Positions 35,158-44,102 of a DNA stretch of 64,000 nt are shown here, piece by piece; position 1 is the stretch's first letter; every line of letters begins with the position of its first letter. Source of the stretch: Streptomyces spiroverticillatus (GTDB lineage: Bacteria > Actinomycetota > Actinomycetes > Streptomycetales > Streptomycetaceae). Position numbers and translations under genes: made by a program. The notes beneath the pieces were generated by a model, which worked only from the letters and a program-made list of their open reading frames with translations, did not search any database and had not been told where the DNA came from. The stretch is taken from positions 1 to 64,000 of the forward strand of contig BMUX01000013.1 in NCBI GenBank assembly GCA_014650415.1. The letters run 5' to 3'.

Positions 35158-36861
35158 TCAGTGGTGGAGGAGGACGACGACCGCGCCCCAGATGGTCAGC
35201 AGCACGTTTCCGACGGCGTACGGAATCGTGTAACCGAGCGTCGGGATCTGGGACTTGGCGTTCTCGTTGAGGGCGCCGATCGCGGCGGTGGTGGTCTGTC
35301 CGCCCGCCAGGACGCCCATCAGGATCGGGAAGCGGATCTTCTGCACGTAGTGGCCGAAGAGGAAGCCGACGACCAGCGGGATCACCGTGGTGACCGCGCC
35401 GAAGACCAGCAGCCCCCAGCCGGCCGTGGACAGGCCGCTGGTGAAGCTGGGGCCCGCGTTGATGCCGACGATCGCCACGAACATGCACAGTCCGAGCGTG
35501 TCCATCAGCCACTGCGCACCCGGCGGCACATTGCCGAACGTCGGGTACTTGCCGCGCAGATAGCCGAAGACCAGGCCCATGATCAGGCCGCCGCCGGAGG
35601 TCGACAGCGAGATCGGTACACCGCCGGCGGTGAGCGCCGGGATGCCGATGCAGCCGCCGAGGAAGATGCCGAGGCCGACCCAGATCATGTCGGTCGCGAA
35701 GGAGGTGGGGACCGGCTTGCCGATCTTCTTGCCCGCCGGGTCCACCAGGCGCTTGGGCCCGGACAGGATCAGCGTGTCGCCCCGCTCCAGCTTCGTGGAG
35801 AGGCGGTAGGGGAACTCCGCGCCCGACCGGTACAGCTTGTCGACGTACACGCCGACCATGAACGGCTCGCGGCGCAGGTCCGCGACGGTCTTGCCGAGCT
35901 GGGCCTTCTCGGAGGCGACGACGTGCAGGTGCTCGGTCTGGTAGCCGAGGAGTTCGACGTCGTCGGCCTCGCCGCCGATGTGGGTGCGGGCGTCGTACGC
36001 CACCAGGTCGCCGCGCAGGGCGCTGACCGCGACGACGTCGCCCTCGGCGAGGACCGTCGACTGGGACTGCGGGAGGATCTCGCCGTCGCGTCTGACCTGG
36101 GTGAGGTAGATGCGGCGGCCCAGTTCCTTCTGCTGGTTCTCGAAGTCCTCGATGGAGCGGCCCACGATGTCGGGGCGCTGCACGGTGTACGCGCGCAGCA
36201 CCACCTCGTAGTAGCCCGCGCCCAGGTCGGGGTTGTCGCTGGGGGCGTCCATCTCCTTGGCGAGCGTGGCGCTCTCGGCGGCCAGGTTGCGCCGGTAGAG
36301 GCGGGGCAGGACGTTGGCGAGCAGCATCGCGCAGAGGATCGTGCCGAGCGGGTACGTCACCGCGTAGCCGACCGCGACGAGGTTCTCCTCGGACTTCGCG
36401 TCGGCGCCGCTGAGCCCCGGCAGGGTGCTGATCGCGTCCTGGGCGACGCCGATCGCCGCCGACTGCGTGAGCGAGCCGCTCATCAGGCCGGCGGTGAGCC
36501 CGGGACCGTACCCCAGCATGGCCGCGAAACCCCAGGCGACCAGCAGTCCGGTCACGCAGACGACGACCGCGTTGAGGACCTGCGGCAGGCCGTCCTTCTT
36601 CAGGCCCCGGAAGAACTGGGGGCCGACCTTGTAGCCGAGGGCGAACAGAAACATGATGAAGAACAGGTCCTTCACCGTGCCGTTGACCGGCACCTTCAGC
36701 TGCGCGCCGAAGAGCAGGCCCATCACCAGGCAGCCGGTGACCGCGCCCAGCGCGATCGTCTTGTAGTGGATCTTCCCGACCAGGAAGCCGAGTGCGACGA
36801 CCAGGAAGACGAGCAGTTCGGGGTGCGGCTTGAAGATGTCCCGCACCAGGAAATCGATCAT
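35158..36861 (-). CDS. aspT: AspT-type aspartate:alanine antiporter (copy next to aspD)
   Basis: A 567-residue membrane antiporter. Two blocks of about five hydrophobic segments flank a central cytoplasmic region (about 200-380) carrying two TrkA-C/RCK-like domains (DVVAVSALRGDLVAYD, DTLILSGP). The conserved transport core GPQFFRGLKKDG near 85 and GLMSGSLTQSAAIG near 130 are present. It exchanges aspartate for alanine, electrogenically, in characterised AspT. It lies 29 nt from aspD and 3 nt after the second antiporter gene, so the three form one operon. Confidence 0.9.
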   Translation of the reverse strand: MIDFLVRDIFKPHPELLVFLVVALGFLVGKIHYKTIALGAVTGCLVMGLLFGAQLKVPVNGTVKDLFFIMFLFALGYKVGPQFFRGLKKDGLPQVLNAVVVCVTGLLVAWGFAAMLGYGPGLTAGLMSGSLTQSAAIGVAQDAISTLPGLSGADAKSEENLVAVGYAVTYPLGTILCAMLLANVLPRLYRRNLAAESATLAKEMDAPSDNPDLGAGYYEVVLRAYTVQRPDIVGRSIEDFENQQKELGRRIYLTQVRRDGEILPQSQSTVLAEGDVVAVSALRGDLVAYDARTHIGGEADDVELLGYQTEHLHVVASEKAQLGKTVADLRREPFMVGVYVDKLYRSGAEFPYRLSTKLERGDTLILSGPKRLVDPAGKKIGKPVPTSFATDMIWVGLGIFLGGCIGIPALTAGGVPISLSTSGGGLIMGLVFGYLRGKYPTFGNVPPGAQWLMDTLGLCMFVAIVGINAGPSFTSGLSTAGWGLLVFGAVTTVIPLVVGFLFGHYVQKIRFPILMGVLAGGQTTTAAIGALNENAKSQIPTLGYTIPYAVGNVLLTIWGAVVVLLHH

Positions 36862-36864
36862 GGG

Positions 36865-38550
36865 TCAGGCCCCCAGAACGCCGACGAGGATGGGCCCCGT
36901 CAGCGGGAGAAGGAAGTTGGAGAGGGTGTAGGTGATCGTGTAGCCGAGCATCGGTACCGAGCTCTGGGCCGTCTGGGTGATGGAGGTGATCGCCGGGGTC
37001 GAGCACTGCTGTCCGGCGATGGCGCCGATCAGCAGCGGCTTCTCGATCTTCAGGAGCTTGCGGCCGACGAGCAGGGAGAGCGTCGCGGGTACGAGCACCA
37101 TGGCGATTCCGGCGAAGGGCAGCAGCGCCCCGTACTCCTTGAGCAGCGGCCATGCCTGCGGGCCCGAGACCAGGCCCGTACAGGCGATGAACAGGGCCAG
37201 GCCCATGTCCTTGAGCGTGGTCGCGGCCTGCGGGGGGAACGCGCCGAAGGTCTGCGAGCGGGAGCGGAACCAGCCGAAGAGCAGGCCCGAGATCAGGCAG
37301 CCGCCGCCGGTGCCGAGCGAGAGCGGGACGTCGCCGAGCTTGACGACCAACTGGCCGATCAGGGAGCCGACGACGATGCCCAGGCCCAGGTAGATGAAGT
37401 CGGTGGCGTCGTTCTTGACCACCGCGCCGATCTTGGCGACCAGCTTGGAGAGCCCGGAGCGCGCGCCGACCAGGGTGAGGACGTCGCCGCGGTGGACGAC
37501 GGTGTCGCCGTTGGCGGGCAGCTGCTGGTCGCCGCGCAGGACGTCGGTGATGTAGACGCCGTCCTTGATGAACTCCGGGTGCTGCGCCTGGAGTTGGTCG
37601 ATGGTGAGCCCGTCGGTGGCCTTGTCGGTCACCGCGATCTGGCGGGAGGTCAGCGGGGTGTCGAGGCCGGGGATGCCCGGGGTCTCCGGGCCGATGAGCC
37701 GGCCCGCCTCGATGATGTTGGCCCGCCGGCCCACGATCAGGACCAGGTCGGAGAGGCCGAGGCGGAAGTTCGGGGCGGCCGGGTAGACCTTGCTGCCGCG
37801 CTTGACGGCCTCGACCGTGATGCGGCCGTCGAGCCCCGATTCCAGGTCGCCGACGGTGCGGCCGTCGGCGTGCGTCACCAGATACGTACGTCCCACCAGG
37901 CCCGGGAGCGCGGCGCGTTCGTCGGACTCCAGGGCGCCCTGGCCGCTGCCGCCGCGCATCTTCTCCCACAGCTCGCGGGAGGCGTCGGCGAGGTTGATGC
38001 GCAGCAGCATCGGCATGATCTGGCTGGTGTAGAGCACGATCGTGATCAGGCCGAAGAGGTAGCAGACGGTGTACGCGGTGGCCACGTGCCCCTGGTACTG
38101 GCTGATCTGGTCCGGGGTGAGGTCGCCGAGCTTGCCGATCGCCTCCGTCGCCGTACCGACCACCGCGGACTCGGTGGCCGCGCCCGCGAGGATGCCGGAC
38201 GCGGTGCCGACGTCGAGGTCGAAGGCCTTCGCGAGGCCGAACGCGATGCCCAGCACGCTGATCAGCTCGATGAAGCAGAGCGCGAAGAAGCGCAGGCTCT
38301 TGCGGTTGAGATTCGAGAAGAACTGCGGGCCCGCCATGTAGCCGAGCGAGAAGATGAACAGGGCGAAGAAGACGTTCTTCACGTCGCCCGACACCTGCAC
38401 CTTCGCCCACGCGCCCATCAGCAGCGACACGATCAGCGTGCCGCAGATGCCGCCCAGGGAGATGGGGCCCACGCGGAGCTTGCCGACCAGGTAGCCGAGG
38501 GCCAGGCACAGGAAGAGTGCGAGCTCGGGATGGTCCTTGAGAACGCCCAT
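36865..38550 (-). CDS. AspT-type antiporter (second copy, operon leader)
   Basis: A 561-residue paralogue of the next gene with the same layout: N-terminal membrane block, two RCK-like domains (about 200-370: RITVEAVKRGSKVYP, DVLTLVGARSGL), C-terminal membrane block ending in a GQQCSTPAITSITQTA segment. It parallels its neighbour over the whole length but is well diverged. It may form a hetero-oligomer or carry another substrate. Upstream sequence has only a weak ribosome-binding site; the operon promoter should lie in 38560-38640. Confidence 0.88.
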   Translation of the reverse strand: MGVLKDHPELALFLCLALGYLVGKLRVGPISLGGICGTLIVSLLMGAWAKVQVSGDVKNVFFALFIFSLGYMAGPQFFSNLNRKSLRFFALCFIELISVLGIAFGLAKAFDLDVGTASGILAGAATESAVVGTATEAIGKLGDLTPDQISQYQGHVATAYTVCYLFGLITIVLYTSQIMPMLLRINLADASRELWEKMRGGSGQGALESDERAALPGLVGRTYLVTHADGRTVGDLESGLDGRITVEAVKRGSKVYPAAPNFRLGLSDLVLIVGRRANIIEAGRLIGPETPGIPGLDTPLTSRQIAVTDKATDGLTIDQLQAQHPEFIKDGVYITDVLRGDQQLPANGDTVVHRGDVLTLVGARSGLSKLVAKIGAVVKNDATDFIYLGLGIVVGSLIGQLVVKLGDVPLSLGTGGGCLISGLLFGWFRSRSQTFGAFPPQAATTLKDMGLALFIACTGLVSGPQAWPLLKEYGALLPFAGIAMVLVPATLSLLVGRKLLKIEKPLLIGAIAGQQCSTPAITSITQTAQSSVPMLGYTITYTLSNFLLPLTGPILVGVLGA

Positions 38551-38766
38551 AGTCGTCAGATCCCAGAGAGAAGGGGAGGAAACGGAGCAAAGCGTGACTA
38601 GTCGCCCAACGTAGCAACCCGGTTACGGGTCGGCATGTCCGGAGACGGGCGGGGCCTCGCTCGCCGTGCGGGAGCGGTGACTGTTTGTTCTAGTGGAGTG
38701 ATCGGCGGTTCACCGGCCCGCGCACACCGGCCGGTCCCGGCACTTCCTCGGCAGGAGGAGTCACCC

Positions 38767-39405
38767 ATGACCACGGATCAGGCCACCCCGCACACCCCGC
38801 CCACCGACGGGCCGCAGGGCCCGCAGTGGGGCCCGCGCCCCGAGGAGGGCCCGCTGCACCGGCTGGGCAAGGGGGCCTGGCAGGCGGTGCTCGCCGCCGG
38901 ACTCGCGGCACTGGTGCTGGGCGTCATGGTGCTTGCCTGGCCGGGTGCCACGCTGCTCGCCGTCGCCGTGCTCTTCGGCGTCTACCTGGTGGTCAGCGGT
39001 GTGATGCAACTGGTCGCCGCGTTCGGCACGCACGTCTCGACGGCCCTGCGGGTGATGGCCTTCATCAGTGGTGTGCTGTCGATCCTGCTCGGCCTGTTCT
39101 GCTTCCGCGGTGCGATGCAGTCACTGCTTCTGCTCGCCCTGTGGATCGGCATCGGCTGGCTGTTCCGCGGCATCACCCAGACGATCGCCGCAGCTTCCGA
39201 CCCCGCCGTTCCGGCCCGTGGCTGGCAGATCTGCCTCGGCATTCTCACCGTCATCGGCGGTGTCGTGCTGATCAGCTCGCCGCTGGACTCGGTCGCCGTG
39301 CTCACCGTCATCGGCGGGTGCTGGCTGGTCGCGACCGGCATTGTCGAGGTCGTCACCGCGTTCAGCATCCGCAGCAAGGCGAAGAAGGTGCCGCGCGAGC
39401 TCTGA
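38767..39405 (+). CDS. HdeD family (DUF308) membrane protein
   Basis: A 212-residue protein with a Pro-rich cytoplasmic N-tail (1-35) followed by six hydrophobic segments in three hairpin pairs, the HdeD/DUF308 arrangement. HdeD is linked to acid resistance in E. coli; a mechanism is not known. AGGAGGAG 7 nt upstream of the ATG decides the start. Its neighbour on the minus strand is the AspT/AspD operon, which also consumes protons, so a joint acid-stress role is conceivable. Confidence 0.85.
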   Translation: MTTDQATPHTPPTDGPQGPQWGPRPEEGPLHRLGKGAWQAVLAAGLAALVLGVMVLAWPGATLLAVAVLFGVYLVVSGVMQLVAAFGTHVSTALRVMAFISGVLSILLGLFCFRGAMQSLLLLALWIGIGWLFRGITQTIAAASDPAVPARGWQICLGILTVIGGVVLISSPLDSVAVLTVIGGCWLVATGIVEVVTAFSIRSKAKKVPREL

Positions 39406-39462
39406 GCCGGAGAGGCCGAGCCTCCGTCAGGGCGGGAACGGGAGAGGGTGTTTTCGGCCAAG

Positions 39463-39481
39463 TTTAGGTTAGGCTAACCTT
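39463..39481 (+). promoter_or_regulatory. Iron box (DmdR1/DtxR-type) at the siderophore operon promoter
   Basis: TTTAGGTTAGGCTAACCTT agrees closely with the actinobacterial iron-box consensus TTAGGTTAGGCTNACCTAA. It covers the probable -10 (TAACCT, 39475-39480), and the GTG of the ATPase gene follows 7 nt later, so the mRNA is likely leaderless and is shut off by iron-loaded DmdR1. Confidence 0.9.
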
Positions 39482-39487
39482 CAGTCT

Positions 39488-40402
39488 GTGAAAGCCGGTG
39501 AAGAACTTCCGCAGGCCACGACGCCCCGTGGCCACACCCTCAACGCCACGGGCGTGACGGTGGCGTACGACGGTGTCGACGTCGTGCACGAGGCGTCCCT
39601 GGAGCTTTCGCCCGGCCGGGTCACCGTCCTGGTCGGGCCGAACGGCAGCGGGAAGTCCACGCTGCTGCGCACCGTCGCCCGCCTCCAGCAGCCCCGGCAC
39701 GCGGCGCTCACCCTCGACAAGGGCACCGACGGCTTCGCCCTGACCCCCCGTGAGTTCTCCCGGCACGTCGCCCTGCTGACCCAGGGGCGGCCCACGCCCA
39801 GCGGGCTCAGCGTGCGCGACGTCGTGGAGTTCGGCCGCTACCCCTACCGGGGGCGCTGGGGCAAGGCCGACCCGGGCGGCCGCGAGGCCGTGGACCGGGC
39901 GCTCGCGATGACCGGCGTCACCGAACTCGCCGAGCGCGGCGTCGAGCACCTCTCCGGCGGCCAGCTCCAGCGGGTGTGGCTCGCCGGGTGCCTCGCGCAG
40001 GAGACCGGTGTACTGCTCCTGGACGAGCCGACGACGTATCTCGACCTGCGCTACCAGGTGGAACTGCTCGACCTCATACGGGACTTGGCCGACGACCACG
40101 GCATCGCCGTCGGCGTCGTCCTGCACGACCTCGACCAGACGGCCGCCGTCGCCGACCGCATCGTCCTGCTGAAGGCGGGCCGCGTGATCGCCGACGGCAC
40201 CCCCGAGGACGTCCTCACCCCGGAGCGCCTGACCGACACGTACGGCATCCGCATCGAGGTCTCCACCGACCCGCTGACCGGGAAGCTGCGCACCCGCGCC
40301 CTCGGCCGGCACCACACCCGGCGCACCTCCGACGGCGTACGCATGCTCGACAGCGACGCCCCGCAGAGCGAGACGGCCGCGCAGGTCGACGTGCACGCCT
40401 GA
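39488..40402 (+). CDS. Iron-siderophore ABC transporter ATPase
   Basis: A 304-residue FecE/FhuC-type ATPase: Walker A GPNGSGKST (about 50-58), Q-loop, signature LSGGQLQRV (about 155), Walker B VLLLDEPTTYLDLRYQ, and the switch His in VLHDLDQTA. It powers import of ferric siderophores together with the binding lipoprotein and the fused permease downstream. The ATPase being first in the operon is unusual but seen in Streptomyces. The gene is directly behind an iron box. Confidence 0.93.
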   Translation: MKAGEELPQATTPRGHTLNATGVTVAYDGVDVVHEASLELSPGRVTVLVGPNGSGKSTLLRTVARLQQPRHAALTLDKGTDGFALTPREFSRHVALLTQGRPTPSGLSVRDVVEFGRYPYRGRWGKADPGGREAVDRALAMTGVTELAERGVEHLSGGQLQRVWLAGCLAQETGVLLLDEPTTYLDLRYQVELLDLIRDLADDHGIAVGVVLHDLDQTAAVADRIVLLKAGRVIADGTPEDVLTPERLTDTYGIRIEVSTDPLTGKLRTRALGRHHTRRTSDGVRMLDSDAPQSETAAQVDVHA

Positions 40403-40436
40403 CCCCAGACTTCTCCCTCCGCTCCACCCTCCGCCC

Positions 40437-40491
40437 GACGCGCACCCCGCGCACTCCGAACTGCTCGACGCGCACCCCCGCGCACTCCGAA
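40437..40491. repeat. Imperfect direct repeat, 24 and 25 bp
   Basis: GACGCGCACCCCGCGCACTC and its near-identical partner lie 30 nt apart between the ATPase and lipoprotein genes (40437-40460 and 40467-40491; the second has one extra C). Effect unknown; they may form alternative mRNA structures. Confidence 0.7.
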
Positions 40492-40508
40492 AGGCTCAAG
40501 TCCCCGTC

Positions 40509-41498
40509 ATGAAGCGACACCTCCTCCTCGCCGCCGCGGCCACCACCACGGCCGTCCTCGCCCTCAGCGCCTGCGGCACCACCGAGCCCGCCGCGGACAA
40601 GAAGACGGACAAGAAGGTCTCCGAGGCCATCACGCTCACCGGCGGCGACGGCAAGACGGTCAAGCTCGACGCCCCGGCCAAGAAGGTCGTCGGCACCGAG
40701 TGGGACGTCGTCGAGCACCTCGTCTCGCTCGGCGTCGAGCCGGTCGGCGTCGCCGACGTCAAGGGCTACACCGACTGGGACAAGGCCGCCCCGCTCACCA
40801 AGTCCCCCAAGGACATCGGCACCCGCGGCGAGCCCAGCATGGACACCGTCGCGGGCCTGGCCCCCGACCTCATCGTCGCCACCACGGACCTTCCCCCGGC
40901 CGCCGTGAAGCAGCTGGAGAAGATAGCCCCGGTCCTGAACCTGAAGGCGGCCGACGCCAAGGATCCGATCGGCACGATGACCGCCAACCTGGACCTCATC
41001 GCCAAGGCCACCGGCACCACCGCCAAGGGCGACGAGCTCAAGAAGAGCTTCGAGGCCAAGCTGGCCTCCGCCAAGGCGGAGCTGGAGAAGAACGGCCACA
41101 AGGGCACCAAGTTCGCCTTCGCCGACGGTTACGCCAACGGCAGCCAGGTCAGCCTGCGCGCCTTCACCAAGGGCTCCCTGTTCGGCGCGGTCAACGACCG
41201 GCTCGGCCTGGTCAACCCGTGGAAGGTCGAGGGCGACAAGGCGTACGGCCTGGGCGCCACCGACGTCGAGGGCCTGACCAAGCTCGACAAGGACACCCAC
41301 TTCGGCTACATCTCCAACGACGCCGACAAGAGCAGCACCGTCTTCGACAACCAGCTCAAGGACAACGCCGTCTGGAAGTCCCTGCCGTTCGTCAAGGACA
41401 AGAAGACCTACCGTCTGCCCGACGGCGTCTGGATGTTCGGCGGCACCGCCTCGATGGAGAAGTACGCCGACTCCCTCGTCGCCGCCCTGAAGAAGTAA
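40509..41498 (+). CDS. Siderophore-binding lipoprotein
   Basis: A 329-residue periplasmic-binding-type protein with signal peptide and lipobox LSAC (Cys22), followed by a type III binding fold: KKVVGTEWDVVEHLVSLGV, PDLIVATTDLPPAAV. It captures a ferric siderophore outside the membrane and delivers it to the permease. The second gene of the iron-regulated operon; the ligand is undetermined and no siderophore biosynthesis genes are near. Confidence 0.92.
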   Translation: MKRHLLLAAAATTTAVLALSACGTTEPAADKKTDKKVSEAITLTGGDGKTVKLDAPAKKVVGTEWDVVEHLVSLGVEPVGVADVKGYTDWDKAAPLTKSPKDIGTRGEPSMDTVAGLAPDLIVATTDLPPAAVKQLEKIAPVLNLKAADAKDPIGTMTANLDLIAKATGTTAKGDELKKSFEAKLASAKAELEKNGHKGTKFAFADGYANGSQVSLRAFTKGSLFGAVNDRLGLVNPWKVEGDKAYGLGATDVEGLTKLDKDTHFGYISNDADKSSTVFDNQLKDNAVWKSLPFVKDKKTYRLPDGVWMFGGTASMEKYADSLVAALKK

Positions 41499-41521
41499 CG
41501 AGGGGACACGAAGCAACCACC

Positions 41522-43600
41522 ATGGCCGTCACCACCACCGCACCCGCCGCCCCCACCCCGGCGGCGGTCTCCCGGAAGGGCGGCGCGGTAGCGGTGACGG
41601 CCGCTCTCGTCCTGCTGGTCGCCGTCCTCGCCGTCGTCGACATCACCCAGGGCACCGCCCGTGTCGGCGCCGCCGAGGTCTTCAAGGCGCTCACCGGACA
41701 GGCCGACACGGGGGACTCCTCCGTCGTGCTCGCCTCCCGGCTGCCGCGCATGGCCGCCGGAATCCTCGTCGGCGCGATCCTCGGCATGGCGGGCACCGCC
41801 CTCCAGTCCGTCACCCGCAACGTCCTGGCCGCACCCGACACCCTCGCCGTCAACGCCGGTTCCTACCTGGCGCTCGGCGTCGTCGCCACCACCGGCATCT
41901 CCCTGCCGCTGCTGGCCTCCTCCGGCGTCGCCTTCGTCGGCGCGCTCGCCGCCGCCGCGATCGTCCTCGGCATGTCCGGGCTCGGCGCGGGCACCGTCCG
42001 CCTCGTCCTCGCGGGCACCGCCCTCACCCTGGGCCTCACCGCCGTCACCGAGGGCCTGCAACTGCTCTTCCCCCTGGAGACCGACGGGCTCCGCCACTGG
42101 AACCAGGGCAGCATCGCCCAGAACGGTTTCGGCGGCGTCCTGTCCATGCTTCCGCTGCTGGTGATCGGGCTCGTCGGGCTGATGCTCGTGGCCCGCCGGG
42201 TCGACGCGCTGGCACTCGGCGACGATGCGGCCCGCGGCCTCGGCGTCAACGTCCGCTCCACCCGCGTCATCACCGTCGTCCTCGCCGCACTGCTGTCCGC
42301 CGCGGCCGTCACGCTCGCCGGGCCCATCGGCTTCGTCGGCCTGGTCGCCCCGGCCGTCGTCCGCGTCCTGGCCCGCCGCTACCGCGTCTTCGCCAAGGTC
42401 CGCGGGAACGTCCCGGCCTCCGCGCTCATCGGCATGGTCCTGGTCCTCGGCGCGGATGTCGTGCTGCGCTCCCTGGTGCCCTCCGACACCGCCGTGTCGG
42501 TGCCCACCGGCGTCGTCACCAGCCTCGTCGGCGCCGTCTTCCTGGTCACCCTCGCCACCAGGGGCCGCGACCTGGGCGCCGCGTCGCCGCCGGACAAACT
42601 GCGCATCCGCAGCCGTACGGTCTTCGTGACCGTCACCGGTGTCCTCGTCGCCGTCCTGGCCGGTGTTCTGATCGCCTCCGTGCTCCTCGGCGACTCCAAG
42701 CTCCTGCTCGGCGACGTCGTCAACTGGGCGCAGGGCAACGCGGTCCGCTCCGTCGCCTTCGTCCTCGACACCCGCGTGCCGCGCGTCTTCGCCGCCGTCC
42801 TCGCGGGCGCGGCCCTGGCACTGGCGGGCACCCTCATCCAGGCCGTCACCCGCAACCCGCTCGCCGAACCCGGCGTCATGGGAGTCTCCGGCGGCGCGGC
42901 GCTCGGCGCGGTCGTCCTGGTGACGACCGTCCCGCTGGCCGGGCCGGTCGGCATGGCGCTCGCCGCCTTCGCGGGCGCGGCCGTCGCCGCCGTCATCGTC
43001 TTCGGGCTCTCCGCGCGCGGCGGCTTCCAGCAGAACCGCCTGGTCCTGGTCGGCATGGGTGTCGCCACCGCGACCACCGCACTGATCGGCCTGCTGCTCG
43101 TACTGACCGACCCGTTCAACGCGATCAAGGCGCTGACCTGGCTGTCCGGTTCGACGTACGGGCGCACCTTCCCCGACATGGTGCCGCTGACCGTCGTGCT
43201 GGTGCTGGGGATCGTGGTGGCCTTCGTACGGCGCACCGAGCTGGACCTCGTCTCCCTCGACGAGGACACCCCACGTCTGCTCGGCCTGGGGCTCTCCCGC
43301 TCCCGCCTCGTCCTGCTCGCCCTCGGCGTGCTGCTGAGCGCGTCGGCCGTCGCCGCCGCCGGAACCATCGCCTTCGTCGGCCTGGTCGCCCCGCACGCCG
43401 CCCGCGCCCTGGTGGGCCGCAGGCACGTGCGGGTGGTGCCGGTGGCGATCCTGCTCGGCGCGGTGCTGGTGGGCGTCGCGGACATGATCGGCCGTACGGT
43501 CATCGCGCCCGCCCAGATCGGCGCGGGCATCGTCACCGCGGTCATCGGCACGCCGTACTTCCTGTGGCTTCTGGTACGGAGCCGGGGCGACGCCCGGTAG
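41522..43600 (+). CDS. Fused FecCD-type siderophore permease (FhuB-like)
   Basis: A 692-residue permease made of two FecCD domains in tandem (about 20-345 and 360-690), each with about ten hydrophobic segments. Each half keeps the family block: LPRMAAGILVGAILGMAGTA / VPRVFAAVLAGAALALAGTL and GPIGFVGLVAP / GTIAFVGLVAP, the latter contacting the ATPase. In most systems these are two polypeptides; FhuB is the known fused case. It follows the lipoprotein by 23 nt. The stop codon lies inside the first unit of a 29-bp tandem repeat. Confidence 0.92.
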   Translation: MAVTTTAPAAPTPAAVSRKGGAVAVTAALVLLVAVLAVVDITQGTARVGAAEVFKALTGQADTGDSSVVLASRLPRMAAGILVGAILGMAGTALQSVTRNVLAAPDTLAVNAGSYLALGVVATTGISLPLLASSGVAFVGALAAAAIVLGMSGLGAGTVRLVLAGTALTLGLTAVTEGLQLLFPLETDGLRHWNQGSIAQNGFGGVLSMLPLLVIGLVGLMLVARRVDALALGDDAARGLGVNVRSTRVITVVLAALLSAAAVTLAGPIGFVGLVAPAVVRVLARRYRVFAKVRGNVPASALIGMVLVLGADVVLRSLVPSDTAVSVPTGVVTSLVGAVFLVTLATRGRDLGAASPPDKLRIRSRTVFVTVTGVLVAVLAGVLIASVLLGDSKLLLGDVVNWAQGNAVRSVAFVLDTRVPRVFAAVLAGAALALAGTLIQAVTRNPLAEPGVMGVSGGAALGAVVLVTTVPLAGPVGMALAAFAGAAVAAVIVFGLSARGGFQQNRLVLVGMGVATATTALIGLLLVLTDPFNAIKALTWLSGSTYGRTFPDMVPLTVVLVLGIVVAFVRRTELDLVSLDEDTPRLLGLGLSRSRLVLLALGVLLSASAVAAAGTIAFVGLVAPHAARALVGRRHVRVVPVAILLGAVLVGVADMIGRTVIAPAQIGAGIVTAVIGTPYFLWLLVRSRGDAR

Positions 43601-43668
43601 ACACGCGGAACCGGGGCGACGCCCGGTAGACACGCGGAACCGGGGCGACGCCCGGCAGACACCGCGAA
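43582..43668. repeat. 3 x 29-bp tandem repeat across the permease stop codon
   Basis: Units at 43582-43610, 43611-43639 and 43640-43668; the first two are identical, the third differs at a few positions. Each carries CCGGGGCGACGCCCGG, which can fold on itself. The permease stop TAG is in unit 1. The array runs into the terminator stem. Confidence 0.9.
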
Positions 43669-43702
43669 GGGGCGGGCCGGAAGTGCTCCGGCCCGCCCCT
43701 TC
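43666..43702. terminator. 16-bp perfect bidirectional terminator
   Basis: A perfect 16-bp stem (43666-43681 with 43687-43702), loop AGTGC, between the convergent siderophore operon and the VOC gene. Confidence 0.92.
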
Positions 43703-43712
43703 GCCGTACGTC

Positions 43713-44102
43713 CTAGGGCTGGGTGGCGATCTGCACCAGGTTGCCGCAGGTGTCGTCCAGGACGGCGACCCAGACCGGGCCCGCCTCCATCGGCTCCACG
43801 GTGAAGCGCACCCCGAGCGCGCTCAGCCGCTCGAACTCCGCCTTCACGTCGTCCACCGTGAACTGCACCGCCGGAATCCCGTCCGCGACCAGCGCCTTCT
43901 TGTAGGCCTGCGCGGCGGGGTGCTTGTCGGGCTCAAGCAGCAGCTCGGTGCCCCCGGGGTCCTCCGCCGACACCACGGTCAGCCAGCGGTCCTCGCCGCC
44001 CACCGGCACGTCGTGCTTCGTCACGAAGCCCAGCTTGTCCGTGTAGAAGCTCAGCGCCTTGGCCTGGTCGTCGACGAAGACGCTGGTGATGGTGATCCTC
44101 AT
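43713..44102 (-). CDS. VOC family (glyoxalase-like) protein
   Basis: A 129-residue vicinal-oxygen-chelate protein with two beta-alpha-beta-beta-beta modules: MRITITSVFVDDQAKALSFY and GIPAVQFTVDDVKAEFERLS ending in AVLDDTCGNLVQIAT. Possible metal ligands are sparse, so it may be a binding or resistance protein rather than an enzyme. Its ATG overlaps the SDR stop codon by 4 bp, so the two genes are translationally coupled. Confidence 0.88.
   Translation of the reverse strand: MRITITSVFVDDQAKALSFYTDKLGFVTKHDVPVGGEDRWLTVVSAEDPGGTELLLEPDKHPAAQAYKKALVADGIPAVQFTVDDVKAEFERLSALGVRFTVEPMEAGPVWVAVLDDTCGNLVQIATQP

Noticed and set aside
35161..38601. 1146-codon plus-strand frame opposite the aspT genes
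   Set aside because: Highly charged, repetitive Asp/Arg/Glu composition from reading membrane-protein codons backwards; both AspT genes are well supported.
33479..38617. Single minus-strand frame covering aspD and most of the aspT region
   Set aside because: aspD has a good start and the region upstream in its frame encodes no known domain; the AspT proteins are read in other frames.
43582..43668. 29-bp repeats as a minimal CRISPR
   Set aside because: Units are directly adjacent with no spacers and no cas genes are present.
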